64,000 nt of DNA from Linyphia triangularis (GCA_963978545.1 OZ021731.1:23394093-23458092); one strand, 5' to 3'; shown: positions 46,165-59,296, numbered from the stretch's first letter. Translations and numbers: made by a program. The notes: generated from the letters alone by a model not told the origin.

Positions 46165-49100
46165 ATAATATGTTGATATGGGAGGTAAGGATATTGAAAC
46201 TCAAGAATAGATACATTGAAAAAATTATATATCTCTTACCTTCATTAGTTAAAATAATTTGTAATAGTTCTTGAAAGAATATATCTTGTTTCCTAGTAAT
46301 AAGTAAATTTAAACGTTATGATAGGAATAATATATTTATGGTAGCTTGGATAAGAATATTGAAAAATGAAATAAAAACATTAAAGGTACGAATAGAAGTA
46401 TAGTGCGCCTTATGCTTGATTGTGTTAATAGTTAAATAATATTTAATTTAAGTTATAGCCATAATGAATTATTTCATGATTATAAATTGTAATACTTAAA
46501 CTTTATACTTTAATAAGTAATCCTTCTAAGAAAGTGAAATCATTATTTCTCACTCTTATCCGTAATTATGCCACACTACACCATTCACACCACACAACAC
46601 ACTGCACATTGTCAAACCAAACATCATACCACACACCATGCCACACTACACACTTATTTATAGCCTTATGCTATATTATAAATATTTCGTGCAACGAAGA
46701 ATTACTAAGGAATCGTTTAAAATTCATTTTGGCAATTTATGTATTAAAATTAAAAATATTAAACCTAATTAATATTAAAACTTTTAATGAAACTTATGAA
46801 TAACATATTTGTTTAGCAATACACATGAAATTAACATAATGCTATAATTTATTCAATGGTTTCATTTATCAAACTAGTGTTCGTAATAAGCTTCACAATA
46901 AATCAACTATCAAATGAATCAATTGCAACTTTTCATTGCTTATCTTAATTAAAGTTAAAAAAAAATTAAGTAAAACAAACCAAGTCAATAAGACTTTCGG
47001 AAAATTTTAATTCCAGAATTCAATATATAAGTTGTTAAAGCTATTACTTAATTAAATTTCTTTTACCTAAATAAATACTTTAATAAAGAAATAAATTCTC
47101 CAAAAATAATAAAACATCAGTAATAAAACAAAAATATCGTACTTTAAGCAAGTAGTTAAAACCCAAGCTAATTATTTTGTGTTTATCCTTAATTGCCTTA
47201 ATTAATTTTATCTCTTTTAATGAGCAAGATACTGTTTAAAATAAATAATCCAAAATGAAGATTTAAAATAAAATTATGATATAGTTTAAAGATTGAAAAT
47301 ATTTATTTTCGTTGATTACAGACAAGTAATAAAATATAAACGACCAAATATTCAGTAAAGAAACCTTTAATGAACTTCTATCTTGTTTAAATACATCAGG
47401 ATTCTCTTCGTGTATTTCTGATTGAAAAACAATACATTATTCAATTTTTAAATTATGGTTTCTATGTTACTTTAGAGTTTGTTCAATAGTTTTGTTAATG
47501 TATTTATAACATTCATAAGATTATGACTAGAAAGAGAAATATGAATTTGATCAATTTTTTAAACTATATAATTAATCAATGTATATTACGGCTAACTTGA
47601 TAAATCTGCTATTATGTAAAATTACTCCTCGTTTTATAAAATAACCAAAAAGACTGGTTAAATAACAAATTAGAAGGAATTCATTATTAACGTTAATTAT
47701 TTTAAAAATTACCTAATGCTATGATAATAATTTGTTATGGTTCCATATCAAAGCACTGTATTATATATTTAAAATGAGCCCCAAGACCTATAACTGAGTC
47801 GATGAATTGCAAAGATAGAAGAATAAATGATTGGACAAACGGTTATTAATTAAGTAAAAAGCTAGATTTTTTTAATTTAATATGTTTTGTTAAATTAACT
47901 GGTGATTTTACTTGGTAAACAAACCAATTTGGTTATTATAAATAATTACCAGATTAATGCTAATAAACATAACTATCGATTCAATTGAAATTAGTTGACA
48001 AAACTTTAAAAATAAGAATCTCAAAATAGTGTTATCACTTAGTGAATGCTCAAAGATAACAGAGAGAAAAACAGTATAAATAAAAAGACGGCGCAGAATC
48101 CAGTATTTATAAAATTAACCGCAGGCTAACAGTTATTATACGTAATAGCTGCTTAATTATATTAATTTTAAAGCAATAAAAAGAATTATTATAATAACAT
48201 AGTGTTTTATATTAAAAAACTTTTATTAATTTGTCAAATTAACCAATTGTGATAATTATTTGGAAAATAGTCAGTTATTATGTATAATATACAAATAAGT
48301 CGGATTAGCCGTTGCCAATTTAACACTTCTGTTGACTTTTAATCATAGCTATATGTCCACATTCCGTATTTTCTTTTGCTCCTAAACTTTATCCGTATAG
48401 CCATTTACTGTCTTAGATAATATAGTTTAAAATGAAATACTTAAATAAATGCTTGAGAACACCAACGGATAAAGATTTATCTTCCTTGGGGGAGCATAGA
48501 ATTAACTCTTCCCCTCAATTAATTTTACATCCAATGTTCGTAACTTCAAACAATTGCATAGTATTTCAAAGACTAATCCATCAAAGGAAATACCGCTAAC
48601 TTTTGAAATTAACTACTTGGAATAATTGTGGAAACTCAATTTTCGTCTCTGACGAGGTAATACATGACAAGCATTCAGGTAGCATTGAAAAATGAAAGGA
48701 AAATAATTCATTTTTGAAGATTATTTATTGTTGGTACTATCCAACAGAATATTGCCTTTTTGCTACTTAATAGTGGGCAATTCTCTGCTGTAAACACAGG
48801 ACATATTAGCTCTGTTTTCTACTCATAAACAAATCAGAATTCTAAAATTATTATGAATCTAGCAATTATGCTTCTGTTTTATATAGCTCTACTTGTTGAC
48901 AAAATTATATGGAAAGTAATTGTTTTAACTAGGTTAAATATGCATTTATACCGTCTGACGCAGGGGACACGTTCTCCAAGTAATATGATATTAAATAAAA
49001 ACATAACTATTTGATGCATCTTCATTTGATAATTCTTATCTGTTTACGAGTACAAAAAAGAGCCCCACAAAACATGTTCCAAGATTAAAAACATGTTAAC

Positions 49101-50338
49101 CAAATGAAAAATATATATATAATTAATAAAACTGCTTTATTTGTGTAAAATAATAATTTCTTTGTAATTTCATGAAGTTTCGTTCCGATTCACCCGCTGT
49201 TCCTATTCACCCCATTTTACGGTAATTCGTTTCTTAATTTCTTGAGACATGGAACAATGTTTCAAAACCCCGAATTGGTTTTTATCAGTTTATAGCTTTA
49301 AAAATTCTAGTTTCCTTTACAAAAAAATGCTTTTTTGTCGGTAAATTGGAATATAGTTACTGTAGTGTTCTGAAAGGAAAACTTAGCGAATTTAATTTCT
49401 AAATGGTATCGAAAAAGTATTCAAGGTTTTGAAGTAATTCATGATCATCAACTTACCAATTTAACCTCTGTATACGAAGGTTTTGTGAATACAACCTATT
49501 TCTTACCATAAGGATGAGAAAGCCTTGAATTGGCATGGTGTGATTTAAAGAAATTGTTCACTTTCTGAAAATCTTCGAAAATGTATTTCATACCAGTAAG
49601 AAAAGGATTATACGCTACAGTTTGTCAATGAATGCAACATTGTGTCCACTTTACCAAGGGAGTTACTGCTTTGACTTATCCTCGGATACCAGAATAACAT
49701 AGCCTAGACTTTCCACCACCAGGATTTAAACCACAGCACTCTAATCACTTGATTCCCTTTTTAGTGAGGTAGAATCAAAGGTTACACCTGTTTATACGTT
49801 CAGAAAAAAGATGATAAAGAAAATAACCTGCAAATTCATATCTTTTTAAGTTTCTTACAATAACTAACAAAGCAGTAAGTTGTACTACATCAGTATTCTG
49901 ATCAACTTGAATGAAAAATATTTACTGCCATTGGACACTTTTATCATCGTCTCCTCCACATTATCAGGAATTTCTTTGGTATTACCACATACTGTGTTAT
50001 AGGAGAGAGGATATCATTAATTTTGAGAACATACCCATGGATTGATCAAACAAAAATGCGTTTTTAATGCTGGGTAAAATCCATTTTTCACTAATCTTTT
50101 CATTTTTAGCAGTTTGGGCGAAATGGTAACTGATGCAATATATGCTTTAACGGCCTCTTCATTAGAACTGCATAAAGAGAAGTACTTAATTCATTTAACG
50201 TGCACAAAAGTAAGATTCTTGTCTTTGAAATCTGAGTATTTAGTATGCAAATGGCCAGTAAGTAGAGAAGGATTTATACTATCATTAAGTCAGATTTACA
50301 CTCTATCAGTTGGGGTTCCAGTTTAGATATTCAGTTCT
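46165..50338. other. Gene-free, very AT-rich DNA
   Basis: No gene recognised. A CA-rich patch (CACACCACACAACACAC) is at about 46580-46650. Near 49735 the minus strand has GGTTTAAATCC, a decayed B-box-like motif that may mark an old SINE. Confidence 0.5.
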
Positions 50339-50545
50339 GTGACGTCAGCTAAGCGACTGTGGTGCAGTCTGTTGGTAAACACTGGGGAGCATACGTGATT
50401 GGTCGATGGGAGTCACCGGGGCTGAAAAGAAAATGTTCGGTTGACTGGAACCAGTAGCCAGGTGACGTCACATGACGTCACACACTGGCGATCTAAATTG
50501 AAACCTCGACTGGCAGCTTATAGATCCGGCTTTACACCAATGAAC
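50339..50545 (+). repeat. CRE-bearing repeat with three TGACGTCA palindromes
   Basis: Perfect CREB/ATF-type octamers lie at 50340-50347, 50463-50470 and 50473-50480, the last two only ten bases apart. The right part is homologous to 52890-52985. Function is not shown, and the sites may simply have spread with the repeat. Confidence 0.6.
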
Positions 50546-51515
50546 ATATTTTATGAGTGAAAGTACGAAAGTGAAGACGATCTGTAACGTCAGTGCAAAT
50601 AAAGCTAAGTGATTTTCAGATAAAGTCACGTAAATGCATAAGTAGGATATACGCACGCGCCGGGTTAAGGTAGATACTTATCACCAACCCTGGCAATTGA
50701 AATTATTAAATTAACAAAGATGAAAAATCCGCGGGAATTAAAATATTTCGGGTTTTGATGATCATTCGATCAGAAAATTAAGGCACTACTATGAATTAGT
50801 GTTTCTTTATGGAATAAAACTACATTAAAAAAAAATCAATGTTTTAATAAGAACTTGAACTATCTCACATTTGGACTGGCGCAACTATTTCAGTTGATCA
50901 TGAGTTAAAACAGATTGATCACTGACACAGAGAAATTAGGTGTCACAAATTCGCAAAAAAAAAAAAAAAAAATTAAACTTATTTTTAATAATTTTAAAAT
51001 AGTTCTTAAAAATTCACAAAAGTCTACTTCAAAATATTCCTGAAACTTTTTTTAGTTCAAAAGAATCGAATGAGAATTTTTGTGCACAAATGACTTCCGT
51101 AATGCCACTCAATTGTTGGCGATTGTTTGCAATCCGACTAGTTCAAACCGAGGAAAATCGCCAATGAGGACATATACTGCTTTTGTTCCATTTTACGAAT
51201 TTGGACTTATTTTTTCTTCTTTATTTCAGTTTTTATCGTTTGTTGAAATCTAAAACCAGCTGAACAACTATTGTTTATTTGTTTTTTTTAGGTCACATAT
51301 TGTTTTTATTTTTGTTATGTCATAAATTAATGTTTTCGAAATCCACTAGGAGTTTTTTTTTTTTTTTTTTTTTTAAATATTTTTAGATGATGGATTGTCT
51401 TGGGTTCATTATATTGTTAACGGTGCCTATTAGCTTAGTTTTTGTAAGTTAAAATTTTATGAGATTCACATTAAAATGTTTAATTTTTTGTTGATTTTTC
51501 TTTTTCACTGTACTC

Positions 51516-51699
51516 GGAGCTCGCACCGAGAGCTCGTTCGGGGGTTGGCGAGCGTTAGTGAGAAGGGGCTCCCCTAGTCTAGAATATGAAAACATCATCT
51601 TACGCTTAAATCATAAGTACATGCCGATAAATAAATAAATAATAAAAAAACTAGACGCAAAATGACGGGAAAAAATTTTTGGTGTCTTTTCCAACCTTG
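51516..51699 (+). repeat. 184-bp direct repeat, left copy
   Basis: It is nearly identical to 52377-52560, with only a base change near the start and a shifted A/T run. It contains GAGAGCTCGTTCGGGGGTTG, the small palindrome AGGGGCTCCCCT and ends CCAACCTTG. It is GC-rich at the left and AT-rich at the right. Confidence 0.9.
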
Positions 51700-52356
51700 C
51701 GAACCAACCTTTTCTACACTTGCGATTGGTTACTTTCTAACATTTGATTTTGTTTTGTGGTTCTACTGTTAACGGTTTTTGTTAACGATCTCAGTATATT
51801 TTTTGTGTGTATACAGAAGTATTTAGTATTTATATTTTTGTTGGCATCCTGTAACGCCAATGATTTTCTTATTTTCTGAGCGTTACATTAAATGCGTGTT
51901 CGTTAATATTAAAATATGTCGTTCTATTGTGCTTTCTTGTAGTCACCTAACAAAAAGTTGCAATTAGCGTCTGTTACTGCTTGTGTACCAATATTTCTTT
52001 TGTGTTTAATTTATGAGTTTTTTTTTATGTGTTAATTGTGCTTGTTGCAACATTTAATTATTTCTGTTTTCAATTTTTCATCTCAAAGGTAATCATTGAT
52101 AAATTTCAATTACATCTTCGATTTCAACATTGGCCAAGGGGGGGGGGGATAATGCAAAACTCTCTGGTAACGGTTTAAGGCATGTCAGTGGTAATCGAAG
52201 TTGTCATTCATATTTCAATAACATCAACAACATGACGGTAGAGAGGCAAACAAAAGATAACAATTCAAGAATGAATCACAGGAATTGCGTTAAAAATTTC
52301 CCGCTATTCTATTTCTTAGGCGTTATCAATACGCAGCCAAGGTGGGGGTCACCGAG

Positions 52357-52375
52357 AAGGGGGCGAAGCCCCCTT
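52357..52375. repeat. Perfect GC-rich hairpin beside the right 184-bp repeat
   Basis: AAGGGGGC-GAA-GCCCCCTT is an eight-base-pair stem with a three-base loop, in an otherwise AT-rich region. It could be the 3' hairpin of a Helitron-like element, but the expected CTRR terminus beside it is not convincing. Confidence 0.6.
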
Positions 52376-52376
52376 T

Positions 52377-52560
52377 GGAGATCGCACCGAGAGCTCGTTC
52401 GGGGGTTGGCGAGCGTTAGTGAGAAGGGGCTCCCCTAGTCTAGAATATGAAAACATCATCTTACGCTTAAATCATAAGTACATGCCGATAAATAAATAAA
52501 TAATAAAAAAACTAGACGCAAAATGACGGGAAAAATTTTTTGGTGTCTTTTCCAACCTTG
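52377..52560 (+). repeat. 184-bp direct repeat, right copy
   Basis: Near-identical to 51516-51699, start-to-start distance 861 bp. It is preceded immediately by a perfect 8-bp-stem hairpin (52357-52375). No short flanking duplication and no obvious primer-binding site were found, so LTR identity is not supported. Confidence 0.9.
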
Positions 52561-52562
52561 AC

Positions 52563-52985
52563 TTCCGAACGAATAGACACCGGGAAAGACATCTATCTTT
52601 CTAGCCAGATAATAGCTTCCGTCAAAAAGTATGGCTGATGGCGATCATTCCAGAAACAAGAATCGTCTATTTAAAATAGAAGAGTGCATGCAGGAAATTG
52701 ATCTTCAAAGCCTATAAAGAGTAAATAGATGACTTTCTCGCAACCCCCTCCCTCCGTAGAAAATGGCTCTTGTCTTGTTTCCATGACAACAGACAACACT
52801 AACCACAACGACAGGGTCTTGTGATAGGCTGATAGTACTTCTAGTTTATCAACAACTGGTAAATGATCATCTCTTTCGATGAATTGTAGGATACGTCACA
52901 GACACATGACGTCACAGACTGGCGATTTAAACTGGAACTCCGACTGGTAGCGTGTAAATACGGCTTTAGACAGCACTTCAATTCA
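52563..52985 (+). repeat. Dispersed repeat W, copy 2, with X-box-like and CRE sites
   Basis: Partner of 23590-23870. It carries GTTTCCATGACAAC (52777-52790) and TGACGTCA (52907-52914). Its right part (52890-52985) also matches 50460-50540: CATGACGTCACA, ACTGGCGAT, CGACTGG and CGGCTTTA occur in the same order. Confidence 0.6.
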
Positions 52986-53796
52986 GTTCTAGAGACGTTC
53001 CAAATAATTGCGAACAACAATCCTTAGGACAAACATTATTTTCAAAATGTTTTCATTTTTACAGGTTCCGAACTGGAATCAGAGGCTTCATTTTACTAAT
53101 ATGTGACAATATTTTCTTAGTTTGCTCCTTAAAAGAACAGGTACTCGATAATGGAACAGGATCATTTAAAATTTATTATTATTATTTTTTTTTTCATTTC
53201 TTATTAGTAAATTTTTAACCATTGTTCAATATATATATATACAAGTGACAATTATTATAAAACTATGACTCTACTCATTTTCAGAGCAAGCTAGAAACTG
53301 ATTAAAAATAATATTATGATAATAAAAAAAAAAATAAAAAAAAAATAAAAAAATAATAATAATAATAATAATAATAATTAGAATGAGTTCGGGAATCCTC
53401 TACTTAACGAGGAGCCGGAAGATATGATATGCATAACTTTGACTTTAGTTTTGTTTCTTAGATAGCAGAGCGAGTTATTTTTCATCTTATAATTTGAGGT
53501 ATATTTTAGAGTAGACAGTATGTTCTCACAACTTGTACCTTTTCGGAGTTTGCAAATTGATAATTTAAAGTTATGGTACTTTATACATAATATATCTCTG
53601 AAATTGTATTTTACTTCAAGTTTTAATGATCGTATAAATATTATATAGTATGACTGACAGCACTAAAACAAAGACATTGGTAAATTAGAATCAACCCGAC
53701 TACTAACTGGGATTATCCTAGATTCATCGCAGACATAAAATTTTACTATATAAATCAATGCTGAATTACCAGTTCGATTTCTGTAAGGAATAATAA

Positions 53797-54066
53797 CCCT
53801 TGGTTTGGCGCGCGACCTTTTGTCTCGCGGTTAGTCGCGTGATGTCTCGCAAATTCAAATTTTTGTGCATACCATCAAATTCGAGACCAAATATAATGTA
53901 AGTAGGTATTTTAATTAAAAACAAAACGTTATTGCACAGAATAAAGTAAAAATTAAAAAAAAACTTTAAAAATAACTTTAAAAAAAAAAAGTACTTCATC
54001 ATGTGCTGCCATCTATTGAGAAATTGATTGTGGGGGACATTTGTCAACTGCGCGAATAACCAAGGG
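53797..54066. mobile_element. piggyBac-like MITE (270 bp)
   Basis: The ends CCCTTGGTTTGGCGCGCGAC and, reverse-complemented, CCCTTGGTTATTCGCGCAGT are inverted. The right flank is TTAA (54067-54070) and the left is ATAA, a one-base-decayed TTAA. CCC after TTAA is typical of piggyBac. Interior AT-rich. Confidence 0.68.
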
Positions 54067-54704
54067 TTAAAATATACCTATCATTCTCAGGTGTAGAATA
54101 GTGGTCCTATCCCTCTCGACAAATACTGGCCCTGCAGATAAAATTTATGACTATATTGAATTTAAAATATTCATTTCTTTCTAACTCAAAAAATTATTTT
54201 GGTTTCAATTGCATTATTTTGGTTTTTCGAGATGAATTATAATTTGGAAAGGAAATAAAAAGTTGTTACAATTTTTTTTCTCTCATATTCATTCAATTTA
54301 TTTATTAATGTCAGCCATTGTATAAATTTTTCTCTGTACCCTCTGAAAGCATCTCCCCTGAAGGTATGCGACAGGTTGAGAGTCGCTGCGCTAAATTACA
54401 CGCAGGTCGTTTTGTTTAAAAATTTTCTATACTGCCCTACATTTTTCACAAACCCAACAGAGCTTGTCAGTCTTAAGATTTTTTTTTTTTTTTTTTTTTT
54501 TTGCTTTTTTCACATGAGCACATTTAAATTACTTTTCTCTGCATCCATTTATATCGAAATCTAACATTTTTTAATTTTTTTTAATATGAAAGAATAATAA
54601 CGAATTGCATTTTTAATTACAAAACTACAACAAACACAAAAAAAGTCACCAATCAAAAAATAAAGAAATAATTATTTAAAAATATTTTATTTTCTCTAAG
54701 TGAG

Positions 54705-55865
54705 GTTCACTTGGCATTTACATTCTATAATTTCTCAGAAATCTTTAATTAAAATTAAAAAACAATCTACCTTCATCAATAAACTTTTACTTAACATATT
54801 TACACATTCAATCAATTTTACGTTAATTTATATTTTAAGCTGAGATAATTGAATTTTTTTAAGCAATATCAGTATTATATTGAGCCACTATAACAAAAGT
54901 TTCATCCTGTAATGAAATACGACTCCTAATATTTGATTTGGGTTTTTTACAGCATATATTCCAGTAATGAAGTACTTTTAGTAAGTTTTCATAAGAAATA
55001 TATGAACATCAAGAATTAACAAAATTACTAATGACAAAATTATTAAAACACATTCTAGAAGAAAATTTTTCCGATAAAGTTTTCATGCATTCTGCGAAGC
55101 AGTACATTTCGACTGAGAACTAAAAGATATTTAGTTACTGAGTGCATGAAAATTAAATGATATGCAACTACAAAAACCAATATAATTTAGCATGTACTAG
55201 TTAAGAAGAGTTTACTAACCAACAGTTGACAATAATCATTTAGCTATTATTCATCAAATAAAATCCGCAATTGTAATTCAGATTTGCGTCGAATTTCAAA
55301 ACATCATAATAAACTCATAATTGAGTAAAATTTATAAAACTAAGAAGTGATAAACATTTTTTCAAGTGACGTCAAAGTAAGAAAAAATTAAAAGTTTCTT
55401 AAAACTATATTTAACATAAAACTAGTCTGCGGAATGAGGCGAAAACATAACAACAAACGATTAAAAACACAACCCATTAAGTTTTATTACACTGCAAAAA
55501 ATTTCCTTCTGTTAAAATTCTTTAACGAAAATTTTATAATATTCATAAATTACCGGAATTTATTGTGCACAAAAACGAACAATTGAAACAAACTTTAATA
55601 CATAATGGAATAAATAGTATATTACTTTGCAATGTAGAATTCTCCGTTTCTGTTCTGTTATTTAAATTTCCCACGAATTCGAGGAAATAAATCTAATATT
55701 CATATTTGTTTGATGAAAAAGCAGCATCGCTAAGGTAAGAATAACGCTCTGCGCATGTTTGGAAATCAGTGCAATGTGGCTTAGTGATTTGGCGAGTTTT
55801 GTGCTCTCAACTTTGAAAATCCGCGAGATGGCACCCCTTACGCTTCGTCGAAGCTTGCCTTCTTA
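54705..55865 (+). repeat. 1.2-kb dispersed repeat X, copy 1 (5' of the Shaw exon)
   Basis: It aligns collinearly with 61395-62570: TTCACTTGGC, ATCCTGTAATG, ACATTCTAGAAGAAAAT, TTAGCATGTACTAGTT, CTCTGCGCATG, AAAATCCGCGAGATGGCA and GAAGCTTGCCTTCTTATA. The repeat continues after the palindromic MITE (TAAGTTCTTTGCCC). No ORF; identity of roughly 80% is an estimate by eye. Confidence 0.82.
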
Positions 55866-56108
55866 TATACTAAACTCCAACTTAACTTGACATCACTAGA
55901 CGATAGATCTTCACCGTGCTCATGGGTAATTAATCCATTTTAGCGGAGTGAAGACACAATTCTCACCAAACCTTATAGCTTTTTGTTCTCTACAGGGTTG
56001 TGGTTTGGCGAGCATTATACTTTCACGCCGCCAAAATGGATAAATTGCCTATGAGCACTTGATGATCTACCGTCTAGTGATGTCAAGTTAAGTTGAAGTT
56101 TTAGTATA
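55866..56108. mobile_element. Palindromic MITE (243 bp) inserted in the 1.2-kb repeat
   Basis: The element is nearly one full inverted repeat: TATACTAAACTCCAACTTAA on the left and TATACTAAAACTTCAACTTA from the right. Both arms continue through TTGACATCACTAGACG to CCAAACC near the centre. The homologous repeat at 61395-62570 lacks it and so shows the empty site near 62548. Confidence 0.83.
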
Positions 56109-56112
56109 GTTA

Positions 56113-58318
56113 TAAGTTCTTTGCCCCATCTTCCCATTTTCTGGGAATGATCTTGTTGCTAACACCATTAGTAATCTCTCCTGGCGATATACTTCGAACT
56201 CAATGGCTTGCATGTGCACTGTGCACTAATTTCCCAAATTCTGGGTCGAGACGAACTATAACGAACTGTCAGAGTATGAATTCCCCACTCTGACTGCCAG
56301 TGCTGCTTGTAATTATTTCAAGTACTTGAACAGCAGAAAAATATAATTTTTCTAAAAAGTGGTTCTTAACTTCAGCATTTACTTCAAAACGAAGATAAAT
56401 ACTGCTTAGAATGTTAACCTAAATCAAATTGTAAAATATTATTGCAATTTCTTGTGAAACTCCTTAAAGTATGTTTCTTTTATGAAACATATTTCTCATG
56501 GTTTTATTAGCGTGTTATTCAAAACAAAATACTCCAAAACTAATGTTTATTGGAAAAGCGATTTTATGTTGAATATAAAAACAAAGTGGTAATATTTTGA
56601 GATAAGTTGATGTAAAAAGACAAAAGTATGCATGCGAGGAATTTATTTGAGTACAATGCTAGTTGCTTTTTTCAGTTGACAAGCTCTAAAAAACATTCAG
56701 ATAGAACGAATCTTTTACTGCTGTTCTTAAAGTTTAATTTTATGATTTTGTCATCATCATTCTAATGTTTATTTTTATTATGTCTTATTTTGCTCATCTT
56801 TCTATTTAAAGATGTCATTTTTATGGTCCTGTGTGTTCAAGTTTTATTTATTTTTATGTAAATTGGTAGAAAGTGGTTTAGAATACGATTCTTATAATTC
56901 AATTGAAAATTTTGTGATTTTACATCAAATGTTATAGTTGTAAAAATAAACATGTCGTAGTAATTTACTGTTTTCATTTCCATATTTTAATTTTTATTAA
57001 TTTAAAAAATACCCAGTTTTTAAAAATATCCGATATTTTTCGCAATAATTATTTATTGGCAAAAAAAGAAAAAAATGCTGCCAAGAAGGTGAAATTGGCG
57101 ATATGATTACGGATAATTATAACTTTCTCCTTTCGGGTAAGTGAAACAAAGGCGGAACAGTTATAAATGGGTAACGCTGAAGAGAAGAGAACTTTTTGTA
57201 AAAGACTCACAAAGTTCCAAAACTTGGGGAAATGGGGGGAAATGAATCTATTACCTTTTTTACGATGTACTACATATATTTTAATAAATTAAAATCGAAC
57301 ACGAATAAAAAATTAACTAGGTAACGCAAACATATTTCATGTTGCCCTGATAGTGATTTGATTAATGCTTGCACTCGTATTTACCCCTCCATCTAAATGT
57401 TGTTGCCATATCTTCAAGTAATTTATTTCTGTATCGTATCTGATAAATTACAGGGCAATACTAGCTAAACCTATAAGATTTTCACAAAAAATGACAGAAA
57501 TACTTTTTTTTTTATTGCTATTATTGAGGTTTTGTGTTTTTTAAGGCTTCGCTACTTGTAAAAAAAAACCGCGGAATTGTTTTTAAAAAGATTGTAGAGG
57601 AACCAATGAAGATCAAATGGCAGTTATAAATCAGTTTTGATTTCAATTTGTTCATAGAGCTTATTTTCTAGTGCAGTCACCCAAGTCTTATTTATATTTA
57701 ATATTTACCTATGATCGACTTTACTGATATCTAAGCAGAACTCAGAGTTCAGAGGCAGAAAACGGGACTAATGCGAATATTCTCCGAATAATTCTTTAAG
57801 CTCTCTGATTTCAGAAAAACGAAGATCGCGATGAAGATAAATGAGATACAGACTCGAATAAATTTTGAAGCAGATACTTTGCGTGTTGGATTTTAATAGT
57901 TATTTTGGAAGTATTAAAAGGGGACAGTTCTACTTAAATAACCTTGTGGAAGATGCTTCCCTCAAGAAGTGTTGACTTAATTAGTAATACATTTTATTCC
58001 AAGAATTAAATGAGGGTTATATTGCTCCAGAAAAATTCTTACAATTCTATCACAAAAAAACGTATTACTGTTAGGGATAGAATTGTGATCTTTCAACAGC
58101 TGTGAACAAACAACTATGAGTATCAACGCCTTCAAATTATTATTTTGCCAAGTGTAGAACTACATTTCATTTCTACAAAATAAGTATCTTAAATTGAAAC
58201 ATTATTTATCACGATGTAAAGTTAGAGTATGTTCCTTGTTATGCAGTTCAAATTATGTTTCTGTGCTTGTTTTAGTTTTAACTGTGACATTAATTTCCTG
58301 AATAAAATTTTACTCTAA
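56113..58318. other. Gene-free DNA immediately 5' of the Shaw exon (presumed intron)
   Basis: No T1-domain exon was recognised. Sequence is AT-rich with no clear element boundaries. The acceptor at 58344 implies that it is intronic. Confidence 0.6.
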
Positions 58319-58344
58319 ACTGATAAACTCTTCCTCTCTTCCAG
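58319..58344 (+). other. 3' splice acceptor of the Shaw exon
   Basis: A pyrimidine-rich tract (CTCTTCCTCTCTTCCAG) ends in AG immediately before GTC ATC GGC, which opens the S1 coding frame. The in-frame ATG at 58357 falls inside S1, so it is an internal methionine and not the start of the protein. Confidence 0.9.
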
Positions 58345-59290
58345 GTCATCGGCATTATGTCCGTCTTCTTCATCTGCGTCTCAATCCTTTCCTTCTGCCT
58401 GAAGACCCACCCCAACATGCGTGTCCCGGTCATCCGCAACATCACAGTGCGCACCTCACCTCCGAATCCGAACCCGAACTTCACCCACACATCAGCCTGG
58501 ACCCTCGACAAGACGCACACCTATCCGCACGACGTCTTCTTCTACATTGAGTGCGTCTGCAACGCGTGGTTCACCTTCGAGATCACAGTCCGCTTCATAG
58601 CGTCCCCCAAAAAGTCAGAGTTTGCCTGCGGTGCCGTCAACCTCATAGACTTCACCGCAACGCTGAGTTTCTACATCGATCTAGCGTTGCAGAGGTTTGC
58701 GTCTCACCTGGAGAACGCAGACATCTTAGAGTTCTTCAGTATCATACGTATCATGCGGCTGTTCAAGCTGACCAGGCATTCAGCCGGACTGAAGATCCTA
58801 ATACAGACATTCAAAGCTAGCGCTGGCGAATTGATACTCTTAGTGTTCTTCTTGGTATTAGGAATCGTCATCTTCGCGTCTCTAGTGTACTATGCGGAGA
58901 GGATACAGTACAACCCGACCAACGACTTCAACAGCATACCTCTAGGGCTGTGGTGGGCCCTGGTGACTATGACAACAGTGGGCTACGGGGACATGGTCCC
59001 AAAGACCTACGCGGGAATGTTTGTGGGTGCGCTTTGTGCACTGGCCGGCGTACTCACCATCTCGTTGCCCGTGCCCGTTATCGTGTCTAACTTCGCGATG
59101 TTTTACTCGCACACTCAGGCGAGGGCCAAGCTGCCGAAAAAGCGGCGGCGGGTGATGCCCGTGGAACAGATAAGGGGTCACGTGATGAGGAGTCACGTGC
59201 CAATGAGGTCAGAAGGACCCCCACCCGCCCGTAGGATCAACGCACTCAAACAGAACATACCGAAAGACTTCCTGGGAGGACCCAGATCTG
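58345..59290 (+). CDS. Shaw: Shaw-type (Kv3/KCNC) voltage-gated K+ channel, internal exon S1-S6
   Basis: A 315-codon open exon starts directly after a splice acceptor in phase 0 and ends at a GTGAGT donor in phase 1. Residues are numbered from the first exon codon. S1 is about 1-20, S2 63-87, S3 97-116, S4 130-152, S5 162-185, the pore helix and filter 198-217 with TVGYGD at 211-216, and S6 225-254 with the PVP hinge at 242-244. The S1-S2 loop has two N-glycosylation sequons (N32 and N45), as in Kv3 channels. S4 reads [16 protein letters not shown], with charges at R135, R138, K141, R144 and K150; the two outermost Shaker arginines are missing, as in Drosophila Shaw, a known weakly voltage-dependent channel. 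A basic KKRRR cluster follows S6. The product would be a plasma-membrane subunit forming tetrameric K+ channels in neurons. The T1 domain must lie upstream. The exon is far more GC-rich than its surroundings. Family assignment is firm; expression and exon partners are unseen. Confidence 0.97.
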
Positions 59291-59296
59291 GTGAGT
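59291..59296 (+). other. 5' splice donor of the Shaw exon
   Basis: GTGAGT follows TCT G, a consensus donor in phase 1. Reading through it gives only Gly-Glu and then TAA at 59296-59298, which supports splicing here. The next exon was not recognised in the remaining 4.7 kb. Confidence 0.88.

Noticed and set aside
46560..46650. Telomere-like CCACAC repeats
   Set aside because: Irregular CA-rich text without a fixed unit.
49660..49770. Possible decayed SINE with GGTTTAAATCC on the minus strand
   Set aside because: B box is imperfect and no second copy or boundary was found.
51516..52560. LTR retrotransposon
   Set aside because: The direct repeats lack TG..CA ends, flanking duplication, primer-binding site and coding sequence.
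58290..59196. Minus-strand and alternate-frame ORFs over the Shaw exon
   Set aside because: Shadows of the channel coding sequence.
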